Positions 38,979 through 47,350 of a stretch of DNA of 64,000 nt are shown piece by piece. Made by a program: the position numbers and the translations under genes. Where the stretch lies: the NCBI RefSeq assembly GCF_014467015.1, contig NZ_CP058559.1:496001-560000 (forward strand), written 5' to 3'. The notes beneath the pieces were generated by a model. That model was not told where the DNA came from. It did no database searches and worked only from the letters and a program-made list of their open reading frames with translations. The number at the start of each line of letters is the position of its first letter. Positions within the stretch are counted from its first letter, which is position 1. Source of the stretch: Alkalicella caledoniensis. GTDB lineage: Bacteria > Bacillota > Proteinivoracia > Proteinivoracales > Proteinivoracaceae.

Positions 38979-39321
38979 AAGCCGCCCAAGGTATTTGGGC
39001 GGCTTAAATTGATGACAAAGTCATTTTATAGGAATGTCGCATATTAAACGCTGCACAAAATTCTCCGTCGAGACTTAAGGCTTCTATCTAAACTCCAGAA
39101 GGGTACCGCTCCAATTCACCGTCCATGGTGTAGGGGGTGGTCTTGTACCACCCTGACCTCCAAAAGGGCTAGATAGTTTTGATTGTCAGGGTCCCACAAG
39201 GGGACCCCCTACCAGTCTCCTCGAATTAATTGTACTGCTTTTTAATATACACATCTAGGGTCAATGACTTTGTCTTAGATTTGTCTACAAGCTGAGCCGC
39301 CCAGGAATTGGCGGTTTTTTT
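38979..39321 (+). ncRNA. structured repeat element, copy 1 (candidate ncRNA or MITE)
   Basis: This element begins with a GCCGCCC/GGGCGGC hairpin (38979-39005) and ends with a second GC hairpin and seven T (39297-39321). Between them, GACAAAGTCATT at 39014 pairs with AATGACTTTGTC ending at 39274. Inside lie two smaller hairpins with a CTTGT/ACAAG loop (near 39142-39165 and 39186-39213). A second, inverted copy stands at 43162-43606, with about 170 central bases almost identical. No reading frame is preserved between copies. It may be a transcribed RNA ending in its own terminator, or a non-autonomous mobile element. The 5' hairpin may also end the acetyltransferase transcript. Confidence 0.6.
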
Positions 39322-39328
39322 GTACTCT

Positions 39329-40765
39329 TTACAATATTTCTTTATACATTTCCAAATAGACTTTGGCTGATTTCTCCCAACTGAAGTCTGATTCCATGGC
39401 ATTCTTTATTAAATGGTACCATATATGTTTTTCATTGTAATATATGTTAACTGCTCTCTCAATAGTATATAGCATCTCATGGGCGTTATAGTTTTCAAAG
39501 CTGAAACCATTGCCTTCACCAGTGTACTTATTGTATGGTGTTACGGTATCTTTTAGGCCCCCTGTTTCACGAACTACTGGAATGGTTCCATATCTTAATG
39601 CTATCAACTGACTCAACCCACATGGCTCAAATAAAGATGGCATAAGATAGATATCAGAACCTGCGTAAATTTTTTGTGCCAGTCCTTCGTTAAATGTATT
39701 ACTAAAGGAAATTTTATGGGGAAACTGTTCCTGAGCCCTGTGAAATAATTCCTCGTATTTTTTATCCCCTGTCCCTAATATAATAAATTGGACATCCATA
39801 CCTAGCATTTCAGAAATTACCCCTTCCACAAGGGGTAATCCCTTTTGTTCTGTAAGTCTACTAACAATAGCTATCACAGGTACCTCACGCCTATGGGGAA
39901 GGCCTAGTTCAGTTTGGAGAACCATTTTATTTGTATACTTTTTTTCAATGGTATCTAAACTGTAGTTTTCGAATATTAATGGGTCTACAGCAGGATTGTA
40001 TTTAGCATAATCCAATCCATTGAGTATTCCCCTTAATTTTTCGTGCCTGTAACATATTAAGCCTTCAAGTTTTTCACCGAAAAAAGGGTGTTTGATCTCT
40101 TGTGCGTAAGTAGGACTTACAGTGTTAAATACATGGGAAAAGTTTATGCCACCTTTCATAAAGCTTATGTTGTTATAAAATTCAACTCCATCTAGGTTAA
40201 AATATAAATCACTAATTTGCAATAGGTCTGTTAGGACTTCTTTTGGAAAAACCCCCTGAAATTTAAGGTTATGAACTGTAAACACAGTTTTTACATCTGA
40301 ATATAAAGGCTCAATAGATTTCTTTTCAGTCAAAATCAAAGGTACCATGCCACTATGCCAGTCATGGCAATGAACAATATCTGGAATAAAATCCACATGC
40401 TGTAAAAATTCAACCACAGCTTTACAAAAAAAAGAGAATCTCTCTCCATCATCTACAAATCCATATAGACCATCTCGACCAAAATAGTATCTGTTATCCA
40501 AAAAATAGTACTTCACTCCATCTAATTCCAATTCCTCTATGCCACAAAATTGATTTCTCCAACCAACTGGCACATCAATACTTTTTATCCACTTCATTTG
40601 CTCTGTAAACTTAACTGGTATGTCCTTGTATTTAGGCAGAACAACCCGCACATCTACACCTTGTTTTTTTAACTCCACAGGCAGTGAACCTATTACGTCT
40701 GCTAAACCTCCAGTTTTAATAAAGGGTACGGCTTCAGAAGCTACATGTAAAATTTTCATAGTCAT
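39329..40765 (-). CDS. glgA: glycogen synthase (ADP-glucose)
   Basis: GlgA transfers glucose from ADP-glucose to the growing alpha-1,4 glucan. The 478 residues match bacterial GlgA (GT5). The ADP-glucose motif KTGGLADVIGSLP lies at about 18-30, and HDWHSGM is seen near 135. The C-terminal Rossmann half has IVSRLTEQKGL, and ILMPSLFEPCGLSQLIALRYGTIPVVRETGGL near 375-410. ATG 40765 and ATG 40759 are both possible, with a GAGG site upstream. It is the last gene of the glgC-glgD-glgA operon, 4 bases after glgD. Confidence 0.96.
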   Translation of the reverse strand: MTMKILHVASEAVPFIKTGGLADVIGSLPVELKKQGVDVRVVLPKYKDIPVKFTEQMKWIKSIDVPVGWRNQFCGIEELELDGVKYYFLDNRYYFGRDGLYGFVDDGERFSFFCKAVVEFLQHVDFIPDIVHCHDWHSGMVPLILTEKKSIEPLYSDVKTVFTVHNLKFQGVFPKEVLTDLLQISDLYFNLDGVEFYNNISFMKGGINFSHVFNTVSPTYAQEIKHPFFGEKLEGLICYRHEKLRGILNGLDYAKYNPAVDPLIFENYSLDTIEKKYTNKMVLQTELGLPHRREVPVIAIVSRLTEQKGLPLVEGVISEMLGMDVQFIILGTGDKKYEELFHRAQEQFPHKISFSNTFNEGLAQKIYAGSDIYLMPSLFEPCGLSQLIALRYGTIPVVRETGGLKDTVTPYNKYTGEGNGFSFENYNAHEMLYTIERAVNIYYNEKHIWYHLIKNAMESDFSWEKSAKVYLEMYKEIL

Positions 40766-40769
40766 AGAT

Positions 40770-41882
40770 TTACATCCTCGTGCGCCTTTCTATGACAGTT
40801 GGGTATTGTTTGGGAGAGATTATCTTAGTATTTTCATTAAGTACTATATCCTTATCTAAAATTGCGTTTTCTAAGGTGGCATCTAGCCCTATAACACCCT
40901 TTTGCATCACTATACTATCCTTTACCACAGCTCCTTTTTCAACTTTTACACCTCTAAATAGTATGCTGTTTACTACGCTACCTTCTATAATACAGCCATT
41001 TGCAATCAGGGAATTTGCCACTTTAGAACCAGCACAATATTTCGCAGGTGGCTCATTTTGAACTCTTGTTAATATGGGATGGGGTGATATAAAGAGGTTT
41101 TTCCATGTTTGAGACTCTAATAGTTTCTTACTATACTTATAGTAAGAACAGGTACTATGAATTTTACCCCAAAAACCTTTATAGCTGTAAGCCATCATTT
41201 TCAATTGATTTATTTTCGGTATAATTCCATCTTTAACTAAGTCGTCAAGGCCACGACTTATGCAATGATCAATCAACTCAATAAGAATCTCTTTTTTTAT
41301 CAGCATGATACCTAGGGAAAGATTGTTGTTAATCTTTTTTTGTGGATTGACAGCTATATCTGTAACCCTCTCATTGTCCATTTCAAACATTGTATGGTTG
41401 TGAGCTTGAAATTTATCTTCCATCTGCTGGTAGACAAAAGCTATATCGGCTTTCTTGTGTTTAAAAAAATCCCAAAGTCCATTGAAATCCATGTTATAAA
41501 TTACATTTGAGTTGGCTAATAATACATATTTTTGTGTGCTGAATTTTAAATAGTCTAGGTGTTTATGGTAGTAGTCAACATCACCTAAATTTTTGTAGTA
41601 GCTTTCCTTTTCAAAAACAGGAGGTAATATAAAAAGTCCATCTTTTTTGCTATTAAGATCCCAGTCAGCCCCGGATTCTAAGTGTTCTAGCAACGATCTG
41701 TTTTTTCGTTGTGTAACAATACCTATATTCCTAATCCCTGAATTCACCATGCTAGATAAGGGGAAATCTATTAGCCTATATCTACCCCCAAAGGGAATGG
41801 CGGCGATTGATCTATGGCTTATTAAATCCCTTAGATTTTCTCCCACTATTGTATCATTTATAATTCCCATAACCTCTCTCAT
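40770..41882 (-). CDS. glgD: GlgD, regulatory paralog of ADP-glucose pyrophosphorylase
   Basis: In Firmicutes GlgD pairs with GlgC and raises its activity, and alone it is inactive or weak. The 370 residues have the nucleotidyltransferase fold, but the N-terminal signature GGQGSRL of GlgC is missing, the protein opening with MGIINDTIVGENL. The FGGRYRLIDFPLSSMVNSGI stretch and a C-terminal left-handed beta helix (GCIIEGSVVNSILFRGVKVEKGAVV) are present. The start is ATG 41882 or 41870; a GGGAGG site supports the first. Confidence 0.95.
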   Translation of the reverse strand: MREVMGIINDTIVGENLRDLISHRSIAAIPFGGRYRLIDFPLSSMVNSGIRNIGIVTQRKNRSLLEHLESGADWDLNSKKDGLFILPPVFEKESYYKNLGDVDYYHKHLDYLKFSTQKYVLLANSNVIYNMDFNGLWDFFKHKKADIAFVYQQMEDKFQAHNHTMFEMDNERVTDIAVNPQKKINNNLSLGIMLIKKEILIELIDHCISRGLDDLVKDGIIPKINQLKMMAYSYKGFWGKIHSTCSYYKYSKKLLESQTWKNLFISPHPILTRVQNEPPAKYCAGSKVANSLIANGCIIEGSVVNSILFRGVKVEKGAVVKDSIVMQKGVIGLDATLENAILDKDIVLNENTKIISPKQYPTVIERRTRM

Positions 41883-41884
41883 TG

Positions 41885-43078
41885 TTAATTACCTCCCCCG
41901 CTTGTTAGGTTATCAAAAACATCACCTTTTTTAACATGGGTATAGGGCTGTATCTTCACGTTTTCTCCTATTACTGTTATTCCCTTTCCATCCCCTAGTC
42001 CTATGATACAGTTTTTTTCAATAATTGTTTCTTCACCAATTATTGAATTATCTACAAGGGTGTTCTCTCCTATAGTTGTTCCTGTCATAACTACACAATT
42101 TCTTATACTTGCACCTTTTTTTATTACAACCCCTGGAAAAACCACACTATTTTCCACACTTCCTTCTATGGAGCACCCCTCAGTCACTAATGAGTTAGAT
42201 ACATTAGCTGATACCCCAATATAATGGGGTGGTTTGGCTGGGTTAACTGAATAAACCTTCCAGTTTCTATCACTTAAATTAAGTTTACTGCTTTCATCTA
42301 GTAAGTCCATGTTTGCTTCCCAGAAGCTTTCAATTGTACCTACATCTTTCCAGTAGCTATTGAATCTATAAGTATATAATCTTTGATTATCTTTAAGCAT
42401 AGCAGGAATTATGTCTTTCCCAAAGTCATGGGAAGTAACATCTAAAGAAGCATCTGCAGTTAAATATTTTTTTAGCTTTTCCCATGTAAAGATATACACT
42501 CCCATGGACACTAGATCACTTTTAGGTTTTTTGGGTTTTTCCTGAAATTGAATTATCTCACCTAATACATTGGTTATAATTATTCCAAACCTACTTGCTT
42601 CCTCTAAATTTACTGTCATTGCTGCTATTGTCAGGTCTGCTTTATTTTTCATATGCTCCTCTAGCATTAGGGAATAGTCCATTTTATATATGTGATCACC
42701 TGAGAGTATAAGTACATATTCTGGATTATATATGTCTATATAATCCATGTTTTGATAGATGGCATCAGCTGTTCCCATATACCACCTACCTCCTGTTTTT
42801 CGTACATAGGGCGGAAGTACTGTAACCCCCCCATTTTTTCTGTCTAGACCCCAGTGGCTTCCAACACCTATATATGAGTTCAAAGTAAGTGGCTCATATT
42901 GTGTGAGTACACCTACTGTGTCAATACCTGAGTTTGCACAATTACTTAATGTAAAGTCAATAATACGGTATTTCCCCCCAAATGGTACTGCTGGTTTAGC
43001 AAGTTTAGATGTAAGTATTCCCAACCTGCTACCCTGCCCCCCTGCTAGTACTAATGCAATACATTCCTTCTTGTTCAT
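41885..43078 (-). CDS. glgC: glucose-1-phosphate adenylyltransferase
   Basis: GlgC makes ADP-glucose from glucose-1-phosphate and ATP, the committed step to glycogen. GGAGG before ATG 43078 gives 397 residues. The nucleotide loop [15 protein letters not shown] is near 9-23. [17 protein letters not shown] follows, then [10 protein letters not shown] with the metal Asp, and [11 protein letters not shown] at the sugar phosphate site. The C-terminal beta helix carries hexapeptide repeats ([20 protein letters not shown]). It is the first gene of the operon. A large structured repeat ends 84 bases upstream of the start and may influence its expression. Confidence 0.96.
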   Translation of the reverse strand: MNKKECIALVLAGGQGSRLGILTSKLAKPAVPFGGKYRIIDFTLSNCANSGIDTVGVLTQYEPLTLNSYIGVGSHWGLDRKNGGVTVLPPYVRKTGGRWYMGTADAIYQNMDYIDIYNPEYVLILSGDHIYKMDYSLMLEEHMKNKADLTIAAMTVNLEEASRFGIIITNVLGEIIQFQEKPKKPKSDLVSMGVYIFTWEKLKKYLTADASLDVTSHDFGKDIIPAMLKDNQRLYTYRFNSYWKDVGTIESFWEANMDLLDESSKLNLSDRNWKVYSVNPAKPPHYIGVSANVSNSLVTEGCSIEGSVENSVVFPGVVIKKGASIRNCVVMTGTTIGENTLVDNSIIGEETIIEKNCIIGLGDGKGITVIGENVKIQPYTHVKKGDVFDNLTSGGGN

Positions 43079-43161
43079 TATATCTCCTCCTTCCAAAACT
43101 TCCATTAGAGAAAAATATATTCTTGTGCGGGAGGAAATATGACAGTTTTTTGAGCATATAT

Positions 43162-43606
43162 AAAAAAGCGCCCCATGGGCGCTTCAGCTTATATTCAAAT
43201 CTTAGAAAAAGTCATTGGCCCAAGAAAGGCATATTAAAAAGCGGCACAATTTATTCGAGGAGACTGGTAGGGGGTCCCCTTGTGGGACCCTTACAATCAA
43301 AACTATCTAGCCCTTTTGGAGGTCAGGGTGGTACAAGACCACCCCCTACACCATGGATGGTGAATTGGAGCGGTACCCTTCTGGAGTTTAGATAGAAGCC
43401 TTAAGTCTCGACGCAGAATTTTGTACAAAAAACCATAGAGTGATTTTCTCTATGGTTTTTGGGGTTGTAGGGGTTCACCCCTGCCGTTAAGGAGGGTGAT
43501 ATTCGAAGGGAACCTAGGGTTCCATATAGAGGAGCTTTAGCGACGCTTTAATATGCGACATTCTTAGAAATGACTTTTTCTTCATTTAAGCGCCCGAATG
43601 GGCGCC
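43162..43606 (-). ncRNA. structured repeat element, copy 2 (candidate ncRNA or MITE), upstream of glgC
   Basis: This is the inverted partner of 38979-39321. Read on the minus strand it starts with a GCGCCC/GGGCGC hairpin (43590-43605) and ends with a GCGCCC/GGGCGC hairpin and T-run (43182 down to 43162). The outer inverted arms GAAAAAGTCATT and AATGACTTTTTC are at 43205 and 43580. The central 170 bases match copy 1 closely. Relative to copy 1 it has about 115 extra bases (roughly 43425-43550), which contain two more hairpins, including ACCATAGAG/CTCTATGGT. The terminal stems differ in sequence from copy 1 yet still pair. Confidence 0.6.
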
Positions 43607-43610
43607 TTTA

Positions 43611-44522
43611 CTATTCGAAAATTCCTTTACTGATATATCTATCGGCCCTATCTGGGAATATAACAACTATATTTCCATGGGTGATATTTTTTGCAAGTTT
43701 TAGTGCTGCTACCATGGCAGCTCCGGAAGATGAGCCAACCATAATACCTTGATCTTTTGCTAAATCCTTGACTGCCTTAAAAGCTTCATCATCATTTACT
43801 TTAAAAACCTCATCTATATATTTCATGTTCAATGTCTGAGGTATAAAGTCGTTACCAATACCTTCAATCTTATAGGATCCACAAGTTCCACCACCTATTA
43901 TGGATCCTTCAGGATCTGCTAGCACTCCTTTGACAGAAGGGTTGTGTTCTTTTAAGTACTGCATAACACCAGTGATAGTACCACCTGACCCAGCTCCTGC
44001 TACAACATAGTCAACATTTCCTGATAACTGTTCAAAAATCTCTTTTCCTGTTGTATGATAATGTGCTCCAGGGTTATGAGGGTTGTTGAACTGATCCACC
44101 ACAAAGACATTTTTTATCTCTTCTTTTAGCTCTTCTACTTTGTTAAATGCACCTTTAAGCCCATCTTTTTCAGGTGTATTGATAACCTCTGCTCCAAGGG
44201 ATCTCATGATTACTTGTTTTTCCACAGAGAATTTCTCTGGCACCACAAATATTACCCTATATCCTTTGCCCATGGCAGCTAATGCTACTCCGATTCCTGT
44301 GTTGCCAGCCGTTGCTTCTACAATTGTTGCACCTGGTTTTATAGTGCCTTCTTTCTCAGCTTCCTTAATAATATATTCACCTATTCTATCTTTTACGGAC
44401 CCACCGGGATTATAGAATTCAAGCTTAGCCAATAGATTTACACCATCTGGTAAGTCTATATGGTTAATTTTTAAAATAGGGGTGTTTCCTATCATTTCAG
44501 AAATATTATTATAAACTTGCAT
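43611..44522 (-). CDS. mccA: cysteine synthase-like enzyme, probably O-acetylserine-dependent cystathionine beta-synthase (MccA-type)
   Basis: The 303-residue PLP enzyme has the PLP Lys in NPGGSVKDRIGEYI near residue 44 and the phosphate loop GAGSGGTITGV. The substrate loop reads EATAGNTGIG, where classical CysK usually has T-S-G-N-T-G. This variant and the gene order fit MccA of Bacillus subtilis, which joins O-acetylserine and homocysteine into cystathionine. It is the last gene of the methyltransferase-luxS-mccB-mccA operon. Plain cysteine synthase activity remains possible. Confidence 0.85.
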   Translation of the reverse strand: MQVYNNISEMIGNTPILKINHIDLPDGVNLLAKLEFYNPGGSVKDRIGEYIIKEAEKEGTIKPGATIVEATAGNTGIGVALAAMGKGYRVIFVVPEKFSVEKQVIMRSLGAEVINTPEKDGLKGAFNKVEELKEEIKNVFVVDQFNNPHNPGAHYHTTGKEIFEQLSGNVDYVVAGAGSGGTITGVMQYLKEHNPSVKGVLADPEGSIIGGGTCGSYKIEGIGNDFIPQTLNMKYIDEVFKVNDDEAFKAVKDLAKDQGIMVGSSSGAAMVAALKLAKNITHGNIVVIFPDRADRYISKGIFE

Positions 44523-44544
44523 TTTCTCACCAATCCTAACTAAC

Positions 44545-45666
44545 TTAGATTGTTAAATCCTTTAAAATATCTTCAATATCTTCAACACCCACAGAGGCTC
44601 TGATTAAGGTATCTGTTATACCTAGTTGGGCCCTTACTTCTTTAGGCACAGATGCATGTGTCATAAGTGCTGGTACAGATATCAAACTCTCTACTCCACC
44701 TAAACTTTCCGCTAATGTAAATGTTTTTAGGTTGTTGAATATTTTATCCATAATTTCTTGGCTTTCTACATCAAAGGATATCATCCCTCCAAAGTCTGAC
44801 ATCTGCTCTTTTAGATTAGCATTGTCCCCCATTAAGAGTCCTGGATAGTAAATATTCCTTACCCAACTTTGTTTTTGTAAAAATTCTACTACTTTGCGGG
44901 CATTCTCACAGTGTCTCTCCATTCTAAGGGCCAATGTTTTAATACCTTTAATTAGTAGCCAGCTATCCTGTGGTCCTAAAATAGCACCAACTGAGTTTTG
45001 TATAAAGTGTAACCTTTGAGCAAGTTCTTCACTGTTTACAACTACAACTCCTGCCACTAAATCACTGTGACCTCCTAGGTACTTTGTTGCACTGTGTAGA
45101 ACAATATCAGCTCCTAATTCAATGGGCCTTTGAAGATATGGAGTCATAAAAGTATTATCTACTATTGTCAATAGATCGTTAATCTTTGCCACTGAAGCAA
45201 CTGCTTTTATGTCTGTTAGCTTCATCAAAGGGTTAGTTGGTGTTTCTATATAGATAGCCTTAGTGTTTTCATTTATTGCCTTCTCTATAGCTTCTGTTGA
45301 ACTTGTATCAACAAAGCTGTAGTTAAATCCAAGTTTACTAAATACTTTGTCCACAACTCTCCTGGTACCACCATATAGATCATCACTGAAAATAAAGTGA
45401 TCACCGGAATCAAACATCATTAGAACAGAAGATATAGCTGCCATCCCAGAACCGAATGCAAAGCCTGCGTGACCTTTTTCTAAGTCAGCAACCAATTGCT
45501 CTAGTGCAACCCTTGTGGGATTGCCTGTCCTTGAATATTCGTAGCCTGTATGTTCACCTGGTGCAGGTTGTTTATATGTTGATGTTTGATAAATTGGTAC
45601 CGTAACTGCACCTGTGTGTTTATCTCCATCTATTCCACCATGTATTACAAGTGTGTTGAATTTCAT
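44545..45666 (-). CDS. mccB: cystathionine gamma-lyase / homocysteine gamma-lyase (MccB-type)
   Basis: The 373-residue PLP enzyme belongs to the Cys/Met metabolism family. The PLP Lys is in HSATKYLGGHSDLVAG near residue 193. The PLP-binding GSGMAAISSV and YSRTGNPTR stretches near 45-85 are present. In this operon the likely reaction is cleavage of cystathionine to cysteine, the second half of the reverse transsulfuration route. Cystathionine gamma-synthase activity cannot be excluded by sequence. GGAGGGG precedes ATG, 12 bases after the luxS stop codon. Confidence 0.88.
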   Translation of the reverse strand: MKFNTLVIHGGIDGDKHTGAVTVPIYQTSTYKQPAPGEHTGYEYSRTGNPTRVALEQLVADLEKGHAGFAFGSGMAAISSVLMMFDSGDHFIFSDDLYGGTRRVVDKVFSKLGFNYSFVDTSSTEAIEKAINENTKAIYIETPTNPLMKLTDIKAVASVAKINDLLTIVDNTFMTPYLQRPIELGADIVLHSATKYLGGHSDLVAGVVVVNSEELAQRLHFIQNSVGAILGPQDSWLLIKGIKTLALRMERHCENARKVVEFLQKQSWVRNIYYPGLLMGDNANLKEQMSDFGGMISFDVESQEIMDKIFNNLKTFTLAESLGGVESLISVPALMTHASVPKEVRAQLGITDTLIRASVGVEDIEDILKDLTI

Positions 45667-45678
45667 CTATTTCCCCTC

Positions 45679-46134
45679 CTATAGCTCGTATTTTGCTGAA
45701 AGCTTTTCTATTACCTCTTTGGCATATTCTTTAGCACCAAAAAGAGAAAGGTCCCTATAGTTACCACATTGTACTGGATTTGCAGCTGGAATTTCTGTAG
45801 CTTCTAGTACTTTTTTAAGGGCATTTACTAATGCTTTAGCAACTACTGACTCTTCTTCTTCACCTAACTTAATTAGATAAAAACCAGTACGGCACCCCAT
45901 TGGAGAAATATCCACTATATCATTTAATTCTTCTCTTAAAAATCCTGCTAGTAGATGTTCAAGACCATGCACAGCACCAGTTGGCATTGTATCACCATTT
46001 GGCTGGGTGAATCTTAAGTCAAACTTATTGATTATGTCACCTTTAGGAGTATTAATAACTCCACATTTTCTTATAAATGGTGCTTCCACTTTAGTATGGT
46101 CCATTGTAAAACTCTCCACGATAATTTTTTCCAT
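45679..46134 (-). CDS. luxS: S-ribosylhomocysteine lyase (AI-2 synthesis)
   Basis: LuxS splits S-ribosylhomocysteine into homocysteine and the AI-2 precursor. The ATG at 46134 overlaps the methyltransferase stop codon by one base and gives 151 residues. The metal ligands HGLEH lie at 56-60 and Cys at 123, and the catalytic Cys is near residue 81 (PMGCRTGFY). All key residues are intact. The homocysteine it makes feeds the two downstream enzymes, so a metabolic role is at least as likely as signalling. Confidence 0.96.
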   Translation of the reverse strand: MEKIIVESFTMDHTKVEAPFIRKCGVINTPKGDIINKFDLRFTQPNGDTMPTGAVHGLEHLLAGFLREELNDIVDISPMGCRTGFYLIKLGEEEESVVAKALVNALKKVLEATEIPAANPVQCGNYRDLSLFGAKEYAKEVIEKLSAKYEL

Positions 46135-46787
46135 TACTCTTTGCCTCCTTTTTGTGCTAGTATTGTCCATACATACTTATTCATTTGCTCAACTTTATAG
46201 GTGTAACCTATTTTTTCATACAATTCTGTAACGTCATCAAGTAATTCGTAGTATTCAGTGTTTAAATCGTTAAGTAGGTTTACTGCTCCATCTTGCTCAA
46301 CTTGCTTGTATAGGTCCTTTTTGTATTGAAGGGAGCTGAACATGGTATCGGCTATAACAATTTTTCCACCTTCATTTAACAAACCGTCTAAATATATAAG
46401 GGCCTTTTCTTTTTCTTCTAGTGTTAGATGGTGAAATGCATAGGATGTAACTATGCTATCAACTTTGTTGTAAATGGGTACATCTAAAAAGTGACCGTCT
46501 AATACCGTAACCCTTGTTAGTTTTCCCGTGGCCAGTTTACGCATTTCTGTGGAAGGCTCTATTCCTATCACATGGTGGCCCCTTTGAGCCAGTAAGCCAG
46601 TTAGGTTACCAGTTCCTATACCTATTTCAAGGGTAATACCGTGTCTTTTGTCATCTATATATTTACATATGCTGTTAAGTATCCCATTATAGTTTTCAAA
46701 TACCTCTTTATATTCGTTATCTGTTCCGAATACGGTGTTATCGTAGCTTTCTGCCCATTGATCAAATAGCTGGTTAAAATCAGCCAT
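46134..46787 (-). CDS. yrrT: class I SAM-dependent methyltransferase (YrrT-like)
   Basis: The 217 residues hold a class I methyltransferase fold with motif I LEIGIGTGNLTGLLA near residues 49-63 and VIGIEPSTEMRK following. The position at the head of a methionine-to-cysteine operon matches yrrT of B. subtilis, where the protein is thought to start or tune flux from S-adenosylmethionine. Its methyl acceptor is unknown. The start has an AAGGAGAG site, and the promoter at 46845-46873 serves the whole operon. Confidence 0.85.
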   Translation of the reverse strand: MADFNQLFDQWAESYDNTVFGTDNEYKEVFENYNGILNSICKYIDDKRHGITLEIGIGTGNLTGLLAQRGHHVIGIEPSTEMRKLATGKLTRVTVLDGHFLDVPIYNKVDSIVTSYAFHHLTLEEKEKALIYLDGLLNEGGKIVIADTMFSSLQYKKDLYKQVEQDGAVNLLNDLNTEYYELLDDVTELYEKIGYTYKVEQMNKYVWTILAQKGGKE

Positions 46788-46844
46788 GTTAGTTCACTCT
46801 CCTTATTATTCATTCCCCTATATTCCTATCAACTTACTAGGGAT

Positions 46845-46873
46845 AGTATAACAATTAGATCCATTATGGTCAA
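46845..46873 (-). promoter_or_regulatory. sigma-A promoter of the yrrT-luxS-mccB-mccA operon
   Basis: On the minus strand TTGACC and TATACT are separated by exactly 17 bases, about 57 bases before the first start codon. No S-box riboswitch lies between promoter and gene. Confidence 0.75.
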
Positions 46874-47003
46874 GATATTTTTTAGACTTTTAGGCCGTTA
46901 GATTTCATAACAAGTTTATCATGACATAATTCATTCATGTTTTTTGGGTTTCAGGGATATATTATTAATTAAGGAACCAATTAATTAATAGGGAGGTTGT
47001 TTT

Positions 47004-47309
47004 ATGGAACTTGAAAGAACTTTTAGAAATATAATGTTAGCTGGTATAGGTTCAGCTGCTATGGCCTATGAAAAAGCCATGGAAACAGTTGATGAAATGG
47101 TAAAAAAAGGCGAATTAACAGTACATCAAGGCAAGGAGCTAAATCAAGAGTTAAAGACAAAACTTATGTCTCAAGGAACTGAAAGCTCAAACCCAAATAT
47201 TACCTTTGATGCAACTAATCTAAATGAAATCTTAGCCCAAGGGAACTTAGCAACAAAGGAAGATATAGAAGATTTAAAAACTAGAATAGAATCTTTAGAG
47301 AATAAATAG
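47004..47309 (+). CDS. phasin-like helical protein
   Basis: The 101 residues are almost wholly helical: a short start (ERTFRNIMLAGIGSAAMAYEKA) followed by KAMETVDEMVKKGELTVHQGKEL, and a C-terminal leucine-rich coiled coil (NLATKEDIEDLKTRIESLE). This matches the PhaF/PhaI-like phasin family as it occurs in Firmicutes, often next to UbiB-type genes. No polyester synthase is nearby, so granule binding is not implied. GGGAGG precedes ATG. The following UbiB gene is 41 bases away. Confidence 0.8.
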   Translation: MELERTFRNIMLAGIGSAAMAYEKAMETVDEMVKKGELTVHQGKELNQELKTKLMSQGTESSNPNITFDATNLNEILAQGNLATKEDIEDLKTRIESLENK

Positions 47310-47350
47310 AGTGTTGACAATTTTAGTCACACTCTTAGTTTTATAGCCAT

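Noticed and set aside
43054-43395. Frame of 113 codons across copy 2 of the structured repeat
   Set aside because: The frame is not kept in copy 1, and the sequence is explained by hairpins.
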